Source: Laspinema palackyanum D2a (GTDB lineage: Bacteria; Cyanobacteriota; Cyanobacteriia; Cyanobacteriales; Laspinemataceae). Taken from it: DNA of 60,431 nucleotides. The position numbers were made by a program, and so were the translations under genes. Below, in pieces: positions 24,135-31,993 of the stretch. The stretch spans positions 1 to 60,431 of the forward strand of contig JAMXFF010000046.1 of NCBI GenBank assembly GCA_025370845.1, read 5' to 3'. The notes under the pieces are model-generated. The model did not search any database. It was not told the origin of the DNA and saw nothing but the letters and a program-made list of their open reading frames with translations. Numbering within the stretch: the stretch's first letter is position 1; every line of letters starts with the position of its first letter.

Positions 24135-25292
24135 ATGAATTCACAACAATTGATGAGCCGCAGTGAGGAAGAATTAATGATTCCTCATGCGGAGTATGCG
24201 AAGAAATTGCGTCCCCTGCTGCCATCAGAGGCGTTTGCACCCGATCCGGGTAAGTTAGTCATTTTATCGATTAATTTGGGAATCATGATCCTGGGTTGGG
24301 CGATCGCCTCCACCTTGGATCGTTGGCCCGTCTTCTGGGTAGGGCTTTACCTCCCGATCGCCCTTATCATGGGCAATAGCATTATTGTCCTCTTGTTTAG
24401 TTCTCATAACCTGATGCATGGCAGTGTCATCAAAAATAAGCGGGTGATGTATCTGATGGGGTTTCTGGGATTAACCCTGTTGTGGATGCCACCGACGATG
24501 TGGAAAGCGGTCCATAACCGTGAGCATCACAATAAAACCAATTCCATGAATGACCCCGATCGCAACTATTTGGAGGGTCAGCCAAAAAATTGGGGCAAAT
24601 GGATTCAAAACCTCTTTGTGCCTTCTGCGGAAGTTCATCCCTTGTGGTTGGCGGTGGGGATGACCAGTGCCTGGGGAGTGCATAATTTTAGAAACATCAC
24701 CTCCGTGCTGTTTTTTAATGCCAAATCCGTAGATTATGTGCCAGCAGCTTTTACCATTACCCCGAAAGAACGACGGGCGATCGCATGGGAATTAGTGGCG
24801 ATCGCAGCCATCCATCTCACCATCATGTTTTCCCTGCACTTCGACCCCATCAAACTCTTACTGAGTTACTTTCTCCCCATCGCCATTGGCTATGCCGGTG
24901 TGATGTTTTATATATATACCAATCACATGGTCTCGCCGATGAGCAGCGTTAACGACCCCACGTTTAACAGCTTATCCATCCGAGTTCCTAAATTCTTCGA
25001 TTGGTTGCACTTGAACTTTTCTTACCATACCGAACATCATATTTTCCCTAACATCAACTCAGACTACTATCCCCGAGTCCGAGAATTGCTAGAACTTCAC
25101 TATCCCGGGCGGTTGAAGTTAATCGATGGGACAGAAGCTTGGCGGTTATTGCTCCAAACGCCTCGTCATTACAAAGATGAAAACACCTTTACCGATTGGT
25201 CCGGAGAAAAATCGGTCCCTTGTCCCGTGATTCCGACATCTTGCACCATTCTCAACAACCGGCGGGGGATAAATCCCCCGCCTCATAGCTAA
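24135..25292 (+). CDS. Membrane fatty acid desaturase
   Basis: About 385 residues from the ATG at 24135 (MNSQQLMSRSEEELM); a longer frame to 23982 adds unlikely sequence. It is a di-iron membrane enzyme that inserts double bonds into acyl chains or hydroxylates related lipids. The three histidine boxes are SHNLMHGS (HxxxH), HNREHHNKTN (HxxHH) and HTEHHIFPN (HxxHH), separated by four hydrophobic segments in the usual 2+2 arrangement. Position specificity (delta-9, delta-12 or other) cannot be told. The last dozen residues ([12 protein letters not shown]) and the stop codon come from a family A repeat, so the original C-terminus was replaced. Confidence 0.85.
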   Translation: MNSQQLMSRSEEELMIPHAEYAKKLRPLLPSEAFAPDPGKLVILSINLGIMILGWAIASTLDRWPVFWVGLYLPIALIMGNSIIVLLFSSHNLMHGSVIKNKRVMYLMGFLGLTLLWMPPTMWKAVHNREHHNKTNSMNDPDRNYLEGQPKNWGKWIQNLFVPSAEVHPLWLAVGMTSAWGVHNFRNITSVLFFNAKSVDYVPAAFTITPKERRAIAWELVAIAAIHLTIMFSLHFDPIKLLLSYFLPIAIGYAGVMFYIYTNHMVSPMSSVNDPTFNSLSIRVPKFFDWLHLNFSYHTEHHIFPNINSDYYPRVRELLELHYPGRLKLIDGTEAWRLLLQTPRHYKDENTFTDWSGEKSVPCPVIPTSCTILNNRRGINPPPHS

Positions 25293-25592
25293 AGTCGGTT
25301 AAAAACCGACTGCAAGTCTGATACAGTGGGGTTTTCAGTCGGTTTCAACTGACATCTTGCACCATTCTCAACACCGGCGGGGGTTAAAACCCCCGCCTAA
25401 TAGCTAAAGTCGTCTAAAGACGACTGCAAATCTTATACCGTGGTGTTTTCAGTCGGTTTCAACCGACTTGAGCTGTTAGGCGGGGGTTTTAACCCCCGCC
25501 GGGTGTTGCAACAGGTGCAAGATCTCAGTTTCAACCGACTTGATTCTGTTAGGCGGGGGATTTAACCCCCGCCGGGTGTCGCCACTGTTGCA
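25253..25592. repeat. Tandem cluster of palindromic repeat family A
   Basis: Two complete units and part of a third follow one another. Each has CCGGCGGGGG...CCCCCGCC ends, the TAATAGCTAAAGTCG arms and the AGTCGGTTTCAACCGACTT core, joined by GGTGTTGCAAC. A linker, GACATCTTGCACCATTCTCAAC, is duplicated at 25229 and 25350. The first unit overlaps the end of the desaturase gene. The cluster lies between the desaturase and the rubisco operon, which converge. Confidence 0.88.
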
Positions 25593-25640
25593 AGATGTCC
25601 GGTGATCCCCACTTCAGCTAAAAGCTGACAATCAAACAAA

Positions 25641-25672
25641 AACAACCGACATCCTTGAGGGTGTCGGTTGTT
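25641..25672 (-). terminator. Rubisco operon terminator
   Basis: AACAACCGACA pairs perfectly with TGTCGGTTGTT; inner C-G pairs extend it to a TTGA-size loop. On the minus strand it is followed by TTTTTG. It lies about 65 bases after the rbcS stop. Confidence 0.9.
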
Positions 25673-25736
25673 TCTTCAGCCTAGGCTAAGATTTAAAACC
25701 CGCCTGGTGTTGAGATGTGAGAATTACTTCCCAAAC

Positions 25737-26072
25737 TTAGAAACGGCTGGTGTTGGGTTTGTGGATGATGAAGCTGAGCACTTGGCACTGCTTGATGTTA
25801 TCAAAACCCACAACGCGGATGTAGCAAGCGGGGTATTCACTGCGGCAGGCTTGGACTTCGCTCATCACTTCTTGGACAGAACGTGCATTGAACAAAGGCA
25901 GCTTCCACATGGTCCAGTAGTAAACCGTGGGGTCAGAGGTTTCATTGAACTCAATGGCAGGAATGTAACCTTGGTCAATGATGTACTGAATCTGCTTGCC
26001 AATCTGTGCATCAGACAGAGGGGGCAGATAGGAAAGGGTTTCGTAACGACGCTCTTTTGGCAGAGTTTTCAT
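25737..26072 (-). CDS. rbcS: Ribulose bisphosphate carboxylase small subunit
   Basis: A 111-residue form IB small subunit. With RbcL it makes the L8S8 rubisco holoenzyme in carboxysomes. Conserved segments are [81 protein letters not shown]. It is last in the rbcL-rbcX-rbcS operon and followed by a strong terminator. The length (about 110) is typical for cyanobacteria. Confidence 0.98.
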   Translation of the reverse strand: MKTLPKERRYETLSYLPPLSDAQIGKQIQYIIDQGYIPAIEFNETSDPTVYYWTMWKLPLFNARSVQEVMSEVQACRSEYPACYIRVVGFDNIKQCQVLSFIIHKPNTSRF

Positions 26073-26141
26073 AATTCTTTGTCTCTTTGGTGCGGGATCT
26101 ACTAAGGATTGGCGGTTTAGGCCAGAAATAAATCACCACCG

Positions 26142-26531
26142 TCAACCGGATCCGGGTTCCGTTTCCGTCTCTGGGGTTGAGTCAGGTAAGGGTAATCCCG
26201 TTACTGTTCTTTCCAGATACTGCTTGCGGTGGTCGATGTTGGCTTGCATGATGCCAGTCAGAACCATTTCAGGTAAGAACTCTGTAACTTCCTCGGCGAT
26301 ATGTTCGCGCACGGTCATAATCCGAATCGCCAAGTCTGGCTTTTCATGAAGTAACGCTTGGATATACGCTTCTCCATCTTGAATTTTGGCCGTGGCCGAA
26401 AAGTTTTGCAACCAATATGCCAAGGGAGGATTAGTTTCGTTCAGTTGACTGACCACGATTCGCATGGCTTGGTAGGTCAAATAGCTGCTCATGACTTTGG
26501 CAGTATCTTTGGCAATTTGTTTTAAATCCAT
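26142..26531 (-). CDS. rbcX: Rubisco assembly chaperone RbcX
   Basis: A 129-residue helical homodimeric chaperone that binds the C-terminal tail of RbcL (EIKFEFE motif) and promotes RbcL8 assembly. The N-terminus MDLKQIAKDTAKVMSSYLTYQAMRIVVSQLNETNPPLAYWLQNFS is characteristic, followed by DGEAYIQALLHEKPDLAIRIMTVREHIAEEVTEFLPEM. The matching RbcL C-terminus ([10 protein letters not shown]) is encoded just upstream. Placement between rbcL and rbcS is the common cyanobacterial arrangement. Confidence 0.97.
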   Translation of the reverse strand: MDLKQIAKDTAKVMSSYLTYQAMRIVVSQLNETNPPLAYWLQNFSATAKIQDGEAYIQALLHEKPDLAIRIMTVREHIAEEVTEFLPEMVLTGIMQANIDHRKQYLERTVTGLPLPDSTPETETEPGSG

Positions 26532-26786
26532 ATTGTTGGCAACGTTTGATATCGGCGGTTATTTATGTCTACCATCCGCGATCGCAGCGGGTGGTTGCAC
26601 CTTTCTTTGGGTACAAACCATAACCCGGAACTCCTTTATCAAACAGCGTAGGGGAATACTTTCTACCTACTGTTGCCGGATTTTGCCGTGATACTGCACT
26701 GAAGCTAGAGCGCTTGTCTAACTGGAGAAAGGTTAACCGTTTTCCATCTCAGGTTAACGGTTAACTTTTCTACTAAGGATCCGTCA

Positions 26787-28217
26787 TCAGACGGTATCCA
26801 TCGCCTCGAACTCAAATTTGATTTCTTTCCAGAGGTCAAGAGCGACAGCCAACTCAGGAGACCAGCGTCCGGCTTCACGGAGAATATCATTCCCTTCACG
26901 AGCCAAGCTGCGGCCTTCGTTACGAGCTTGAACGCAAGCTTCCAAGGCGACACGGTTGGCGGTTGCACCCGGAGCATTACCCCAGGGGTGACCCAAGGTC
27001 CCACCACCAAATTGCAGCACGGAGTCGTCACCGAAGATTTCCACGAGAGCAGGCATATGCCATACGTGGATACCACCGGAAGCAACAGCCATCACCCCAG
27101 GCATAGAGGCCCAGTCTTGGGTGAAGTAAATCCCGCGAGATTTATCTTGTTCGATATAGTTTTCGCGAAGCAGGTCCACGAAGCCCATCGTGATGCCGCG
27201 TTCGCCTTCGAGTTTACCCACAACGGTTCCGGTGTGGATGTGGTCACCACCGGACATCCGCAAGCACTTGGCAAGCAGACGGAAGTGGATACCATGATTT
27301 TTCTGACGGTCGATAACGGCGTGCATAGCACGGTGGATGTGCAACAGGATGCCGTTATCGCGGCACCAGTGAGCCAAGGTGGTGTTGGCGGTGAACCCTG
27401 CGGTTAAGAAGTCATGCATGATGATGGGCATTTTGAGTTCTTTGGCGAACTCAGCCCGTTTCAGCATTTCTTCGCAGGTGGGGGCGGTTACGTTGAGGTA
27501 GTGGCCCTTGATTTCGCCAGTTTCTGCCTGAGCTTTATGGATAGCGTCAGCAACGAACAAGAAGCGATCGCGCCAGCGTTGGAACGGCTGGGAGTTGATG
27601 TTCTCGTCGTCTTTGGTGAAGTCCAAACCACCGCGCAAGCATTCATATACTGCACGACCGTAGTTCTTCGCAGATAAACCGAGTTTCGGCTTGATGGTGC
27701 AACCCAACAGGGGACGACCATATTTGTTGATTTTGTCACGCTCAACTTGGATGCCGTGGGGAGGACCTTGGAAGGTCTTCAGGTAGGCAACGGGAATCCG
27801 CATATCTTCCAAGCGGAGTGCACGCAAGGCTTTGAAACCAAAGACGTTCCCCACGATGGAGGTCAGCATATTGGTGACAGAACCTTCCTCAAACAAGTCG
27901 AGGGGGTAGGCAACGTAAGCGATATATTGGTTCTCTTCGTTAGGTACCGCTTCGATGTCGTAGCAACGGCCTTTGTACCGATCCAAGTCGGTCAAAAGGT
28001 CGGTCCACACTGTGGTCCAGGTTCCGGTAGAAGATTCAGCAGCTACGGCAGCTCCTGCTTCTTCCGGGGGAACTCCGGGCTGCGGGGTCATCCGGAATGC
28101 CGCCAAGACATCGGTATCTTTGGGAGTGTAGTCCGGCGTGTAGTAAGTCAGTCTATAATCTTTAACGCCAGCTTGGTAGCCGGTTTTTGCTTGAGTCTGG
28201 GTTGAACTGTAAGACAT
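26787..28217 (-). CDS. rbcL: Ribulose bisphosphate carboxylase large subunit (form IB)
   Basis: The 476-residue catalytic subunit that fixes CO2 onto ribulose-1,5-bisphosphate. The carbamylated lysine and metal ligands are in [23 protein letters not shown], the TIKPKLGLS block carries an active-site lysine, and the mobile loop and [12 protein letters not shown] block are intact. The C-terminal [10 protein letters not shown] is the docking site for RbcX. The leader is about 200 bases long, with AGGAAGGGGG just before the ATG. Codon use is strongly biased, consistent with very high expression. It heads the rbcL-rbcX-rbcS operon on the minus strand. Confidence 0.99.
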   Translation of the reverse strand: MSYSSTQTQAKTGYQAGVKDYRLTYYTPDYTPKDTDVLAAFRMTPQPGVPPEEAGAAVAAESSTGTWTTVWTDLLTDLDRYKGRCYDIEAVPNEENQYIAYVAYPLDLFEEGSVTNMLTSIVGNVFGFKALRALRLEDMRIPVAYLKTFQGPPHGIQVERDKINKYGRPLLGCTIKPKLGLSAKNYGRAVYECLRGGLDFTKDDENINSQPFQRWRDRFLFVADAIHKAQAETGEIKGHYLNVTAPTCEEMLKRAEFAKELKMPIIMHDFLTAGFTANTTLAHWCRDNGILLHIHRAMHAVIDRQKNHGIHFRLLAKCLRMSGGDHIHTGTVVGKLEGERGITMGFVDLLRENYIEQDKSRGIYFTQDWASMPGVMAVASGGIHVWHMPALVEIFGDDSVLQFGGGTLGHPWGNAPGATANRVALEACVQARNEGRSLAREGNDILREAGRWSPELAVALDLWKEIKFEFEAMDTV

Positions 28218-28384
28218 AATCCCCCTTCCTAGGAATCATCGGAATCATCGAAAATCGTTGCAGTTGTCCTGGTTTTTCGTTTTCCTGACAAGCTATTCAC
28301 TTATCTGGGTACTATTGCTTACCGAACCCGCGTCGGGGATCAGTTGAGCGAAATCAGTCGGCTGCTTCGTTTTGCTGCATAACA

Positions 28385-28411
28385 ATAGTATCAGGAAAAC
28401 AATAAGTTAAA
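28385..28411 (-). promoter_or_regulatory. Possible rbcL promoter
   Basis: On the minus strand TTTAAC (28411-28406) and TACTAT (28390-28385) are separated by 15 bases, about 170 bases before the rbcL start. The match to -35/-10 consensus is weak, and the long leader is typical of rbcL. Other AT-rich candidates exist up to 28500. Confidence 0.3.
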
Positions 28412-28476
28412 CATCATTGTTCTTTTATTCCTTGATAATATTTCTTTATTTTTCGTTATAAATATTTATTTTTTGT

Positions 28477-28482
28477 TATAAT
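28477..28482 (+). promoter_or_regulatory. Perfect TATAAT -10 box, plus strand
   Basis: TATAAT lies in a very AT-rich stretch of the divergent region between rbcL and the kinase gene, 245 bases before the chosen kinase start. No good -35 was seen. It may drive the kinase gene. Confidence 0.35.
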
Positions 28483-28726
28483 ATAAAACTGCAATTAGCT
28501 GATATAATAAAACGCTCAGTTTTGCGAGGACTGGTAGAATTTCCCTGTGGGGAGCAGCAAGAACGATACAATGGATCGCAGTTGAGAAGGCGATGGGGTC
28601 TGCTTCCTGAACTGGATACAGGGGGGATGAACGTTCCAGAATGCGATCGCCACCTTTGCCTTGAGCCCCGTTAACCTTGATCCCCTTTGTTGCGCGATCG
28701 CCCTTGGGGGTGATTTTAAAAAACTT

Positions 28727-30538
28727 ATGCAGCCAGCTTTCCTCCACTGCATCAACCCAGATTGTCCAAGTCCCACCGGCCAAAGTCCGAGTCAGCACTT
28801 TTGTGACAGTTGTGGCACCCCTCTGTTTTTAAATGGCCGTTACCTCCCCTTACAAAAATTAGGGACCGGCGGTTTTGCCGTCACCTTCACCGTGTATGAC
28901 CGGCAGACGGACCGGGAACGAGTTTTAAAAGTGTTGGTTGAGCGATCGCCCAAAGCCTTGGAACTCTTTGAACAAGAAGCATCCGTCTTAGCCAGTCTCA
29001 CCCATCCCGGAATTCCCAAAGTCGATCGCGACGGTTATTTTCAGGTTGCTCTCAAACATCCCCAACCCCACACCCTTCCTTGTCTCGTCATGGAAAAAAT
29101 TGAAGGGTTAACCTTGGATGAAATGCTGCATCGCGATTATCCTCAAGGATTTCCCGAGGAGATGGTGGTGGATTGGTTGATGCAGGCAGCAGATATTTTA
29201 GAAGAATTGCACCGCCATTCCATTATTCACCGGGACCTCAAACCCACGAATCTCATGGTCCGAACCGGATCCACTCCGGCGACTCCGGCGACTCGTTTCT
29301 CCTTATTTAATAGAAGGATGGGGGGAAGTGCAGCGGGTCAACTGGTGGCGATCGATTTTGGTGGGGTGAAACAACTCAGCGGCAAGCAAGCGAGTTCAAC
29401 GCGGTTGTTTTCCCCGGGTTACAGTCCTCCGGAACAGATGATGGGGGGTTCCGTGGGACCAGCAGCGGATTTTTATGCCTTGGGTCGAACTGCGATTTTT
29501 CTGCTAACCGGGCGATCGCCCACAGACTTCGATGATGGAATGTCGGGAGAATGTCGCTGGCATCCTCATGCCCGGGTTAGCCTGAATCTGGCGAATGTCG
29601 TCGATGAAATGCTAGAGTTTCAGGTTGACAAACGATTAGATAGTGCAACAGAACTACAAGGACGACTGGGACAAGGTTCGTATTTAAAAACCTTAGTCCG
29701 CCAGCGGAATCGGGGACTGGGTGGCCGCTTGGCGGAGTTTGCGGCGGTGGCATCTGGGCGCAGTCTCCAATTTTGTTGGGGAGTAGGAACCGTGGTGATT
29801 AAGGCGATCGCCACCCTAGGCATCGTCAGTTACAAAACCCTGGAGAGCATCCTGATCACCACCTTAGATCTCATCAGTTGGGTCTTTACCGCCTGCTTCG
29901 ATACTATATTAGGCACAATTTTAGGCGGATTGGGGGCTAGTGTCGGTGCCGGAGTGGGATTTGCAGTAGCCTATTGGTTACCCGTCGGCAGCCGACTCAG
30001 CAGCCGACTAAGTGAGCTAATCTCACAATGGTTTCCTAATCTGGAACTGACCGTTGAGCCGGTCGCAATTTTATTTGGGATGGCGGGGTTAGGGACAGCC
30101 TTGGGATTAACCGAAGCGGGAAGTTTCGGACAACAAAGAAGATTTATTGTCGCTGGCTTGATGGGACTGTTTGGGTATGGATTGGGATGGTTTGTATTAG
30201 CGGTGAGTTCAACCAGTGAGACCCTGGCTGCACCGGATTTAGTCGGATTTACTGCGATCGCGATCGCCTCGATTACCTTGGGGTTAGGATTACCCAAACC
30301 GCAACTGTTCCATGCGACAATGAGTGCGATCGGGACTGCGATCGTGATGGCTATCTTTCTGTATAGTTCATATTTTCCCCTAATTTTAGACCTATTTTCC
30401 GCCACCTCCGGAATCGGAATGCCGCAATTTTGGGATAGCATCGCCTTTTTCGCCCTCCTCGGAATGACCGGCAGTTTTTGTCTCGGTTGTAGTTACTATT
30501 TACTCATGCCCGTGTTGAAACTGCTAGGATTTCGATAG
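28727..30538 (+). CDS. Ser/Thr protein kinase with zinc ribbon and membrane tail
   Basis: About 603 residues from the ATG at 28727 (MQPAFLHCINPDC). Residues 8-30 form a four-cysteine ribbon (C8, C13, C26, C29), as in many cyanobacterial kinases. The kinase domain follows: LGTGGFAVTFTVYD (glycine loop), VLKVLVE (lysine), IIHRDLKPTNLMVR (catalytic Asp near 170), AIDFGGVKQL (DFG with an extra Gly) and FSPGYSPPEQMMGGSVGPAADFYALGRT. After about residue 340 there are at least six hydrophobic helices rich in Gly and Ala (for example GAGVGFAVAYWLP, GLMGLFGYGLGWFVL), so the kinase is tethered to a membrane. It is divergent from rbcL. The signal sensed is unknown. Confidence 0.88.
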   Translation: MQPAFLHCINPDCPSPTGQSPSQHFCDSCGTPLFLNGRYLPLQKLGTGGFAVTFTVYDRQTDRERVLKVLVERSPKALELFEQEASVLASLTHPGIPKVDRDGYFQVALKHPQPHTLPCLVMEKIEGLTLDEMLHRDYPQGFPEEMVVDWLMQAADILEELHRHSIIHRDLKPTNLMVRTGSTPATPATRFSLFNRRMGGSAAGQLVAIDFGGVKQLSGKQASSTRLFSPGYSPPEQMMGGSVGPAADFYALGRTAIFLLTGRSPTDFDDGMSGECRWHPHARVSLNLANVVDEMLEFQVDKRLDSATELQGRLGQGSYLKTLVRQRNRGLGGRLAEFAAVASGRSLQFCWGVGTVVIKAIATLGIVSYKTLESILITTLDLISWVFTACFDTILGTILGGLGASVGAGVGFAVAYWLPVGSRLSSRLSELISQWFPNLELTVEPVAILFGMAGLGTALGLTEAGSFGQQRRFIVAGLMGLFGYGLGWFVLAVSSTSETLAAPDLVGFTAIAIASITLGLGLPKPQLFHATMSAIGTAIVMAIFLYSSYFPLILDLFSATSGIGMPQFWDSIAFFALLGMTGSFCLGCSYYLLMPVLKLLGFR

Positions 30539-30907
30539 AGGAAGGTTACAGACTCAGAGAAAGGAACCAGATTTTTTTTAGGGATTTTCCGAAAAAGTCC
30601 TGCATTTCACTGGAGGGATAAGTCATCCCAAATCCGGGTATGAAAAGTCATTTTTATCGAGTAGTCTTACGCAATATGAGCTTGTTCTTGATATTGCGAG
30701 GAGGTGTCGCCAAAACCTCAATGTTAAAAAAGACTGGAAACTCTTCCCTAATTTTTGGCTAGGTACATAACTGAACTAGGGCAGACGTGTTATAATAAGT
30801 AAAGACAAATATCATCCCGAATAGTTTTTAAATAGAGCTGTTTGCTGGCCCCATAACTTTAAAATAATCATGTTTTTATTTTACATGAATTTAAGGGAGA
30901 TTACCTT
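30539..30907. other. Intergenic region before the CHAT gene
   Basis: About 370 bases. It contains an 8-bp inverted repeat (CGCAATAT at 30670, ATATTGCG at 30691) and a candidate promoter at 30788. No gene was supported; a 13-codon frame at 30721 has poor ribosome-site spacing. Confidence 0.4.
30788..30796 (+). promoter_or_regulatory. Extended -10 promoter for the CHAT gene
   Basis: TGTTATAAT gives a perfect extended -10 (TGn plus TATAAT), with transcription expected near 30803 and a leader of about 105 bases. No strong -35 is present, as is usual for extended -10 promoters. AGGGAG lies 8 bases before the CHAT start codon. Confidence 0.5.
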
Positions 30908-31930
30908 ATGTCTTCAGATAAAGTCCTGTACAAAATATTGATTTTATCAGCTAACCCGAAACAAACCACTTCCTTGAGGTTAGATGAGGAAATTAGAGAA
31001 ATCAAAGAAGGCTTAAAGCGGGCGCAATCGCGGGATTTATTTTCGATTGAATCAGCGGAAGCTACTCGATATAAAGATATCCGCAGAGCTATATTAGACC
31101 ATGCACCAACTATCGTTCATTTTAGTGGACATGGGTTAGGACAAGATGGCTTAATCTTTGAAGATGAAACAGGATTTCAAAAAATGGTGGGCACTGAAGC
31201 CATAGGAGGACTGTTCCAATTATTCAGAGACCAAGTTAAATGTGTGGTTCTGAATGCCTGTTATTCCGATTGCCAAGCGCAAGAAATAGCCAAACATATT
31301 AATTATGTTATTGGCATGAGCCAAGCCATTGATGATAAAGCCGCGATAGAATTTTCTGTGGCTTTTTATGATGCTCTAGGAGCAAATAAATCTTATTATT
31401 TTGCCTATCAGTTAGGGTGTAATGCGATTAGAATGGCTGGAATCCATCAAGAATCTATTCCTCGGTGGTATGGGGAAAAGACTGAACGGGTTGAACGGTC
31501 AGAATTAACTCAAGGAAAACAAGCTAATTCACTTATTGCTAAAATTGGAGCAGAGAACATGACAGGCGGACGTAACATTAAGATGGGAAGGGGCGATTAT
31601 CGTGAAACCTCCATTCATGACCAAGGGAGCTATGTTGAGGGAGATTACTACAATCATGTGGCTGAAAAATCCAGTTTAACTGAAGTGGCTCATGAAATTC
31701 AACAATTGCTTGACCAACTCAGCAAAAACAATTCCACAAATACCATGACTGGAAAAATGAAAATAGCAGGGGAAGTGATTGAGGAAATTGAAAATAATCC
31801 AGGGTTGATGAAGCGTGTTATAGGGGCGTTAAAAGCAGGTGGTGTGAGTGCATTCGAGCAAGTTCTAAATCATCCAGCCGCCAGTTTTGTGATTGGGGCC
31901 TTAGAAGAGTGGCAAAACAGCAAAACTTAG
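30908..31930 (+). CDS. CHAT-domain caspase-like protease with effector-associated C-terminus
   Basis: A 340-residue protein with an N-terminal CHAT domain (about 8-190): VLYKILILSANPKQTTSLRLDEEIREI is the standard start, VHFSGHG gives the catalytic histidine (His75) and VLNACYS the catalytic cysteine (Cys118). Both are intact. Residues 220-249 form a glycine-rich tag (NIKMGRGDYRET, then DQGSYVEGDYYN) that also occurs in the convergent neighbour. Residues 253-340 are a helical domain (EIQQLLDQLSKNN, AGEVIEEIENNPGLMKRVIGALKAGG) that is widespread in cyanobacterial CHAT, TIR and pentapeptide proteins. CHAT proteases are used in bacterial immunity and programmed death (for example Craspase/TPR-CHAT, gasdermin-linked proteases). 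The substrate is unknown. Confidence 0.82.
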   Translation: MSSDKVLYKILILSANPKQTTSLRLDEEIREIKEGLKRAQSRDLFSIESAEATRYKDIRRAILDHAPTIVHFSGHGLGQDGLIFEDETGFQKMVGTEAIGGLFQLFRDQVKCVVLNACYSDCQAQEIAKHINYVIGMSQAIDDKAAIEFSVAFYDALGANKSYYFAYQLGCNAIRMAGIHQESIPRWYGEKTERVERSELTQGKQANSLIAKIGAENMTGGRNIKMGRGDYRETSIHDQGSYVEGDYYNHVAEKSSLTEVAHEIQQLLDQLSKNNSTNTMTGKMKIAGEVIEEIENNPGLMKRVIGALKAGGVSAFEQVLNHPAASFVIGALEEWQNSKT

Positions 31931-31993
31931 GGACATAGAGGTTACCCATTTGGAGGATGCGGCAACCGTCTGGCAGACCTGGAAGCTCTTAAT

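Noticed and set aside
27092-28205. Long open frames antisense to rbcL
   Set aside because: Shadows caused by strong codon bias in rbcL; no start signals or family resemblance.
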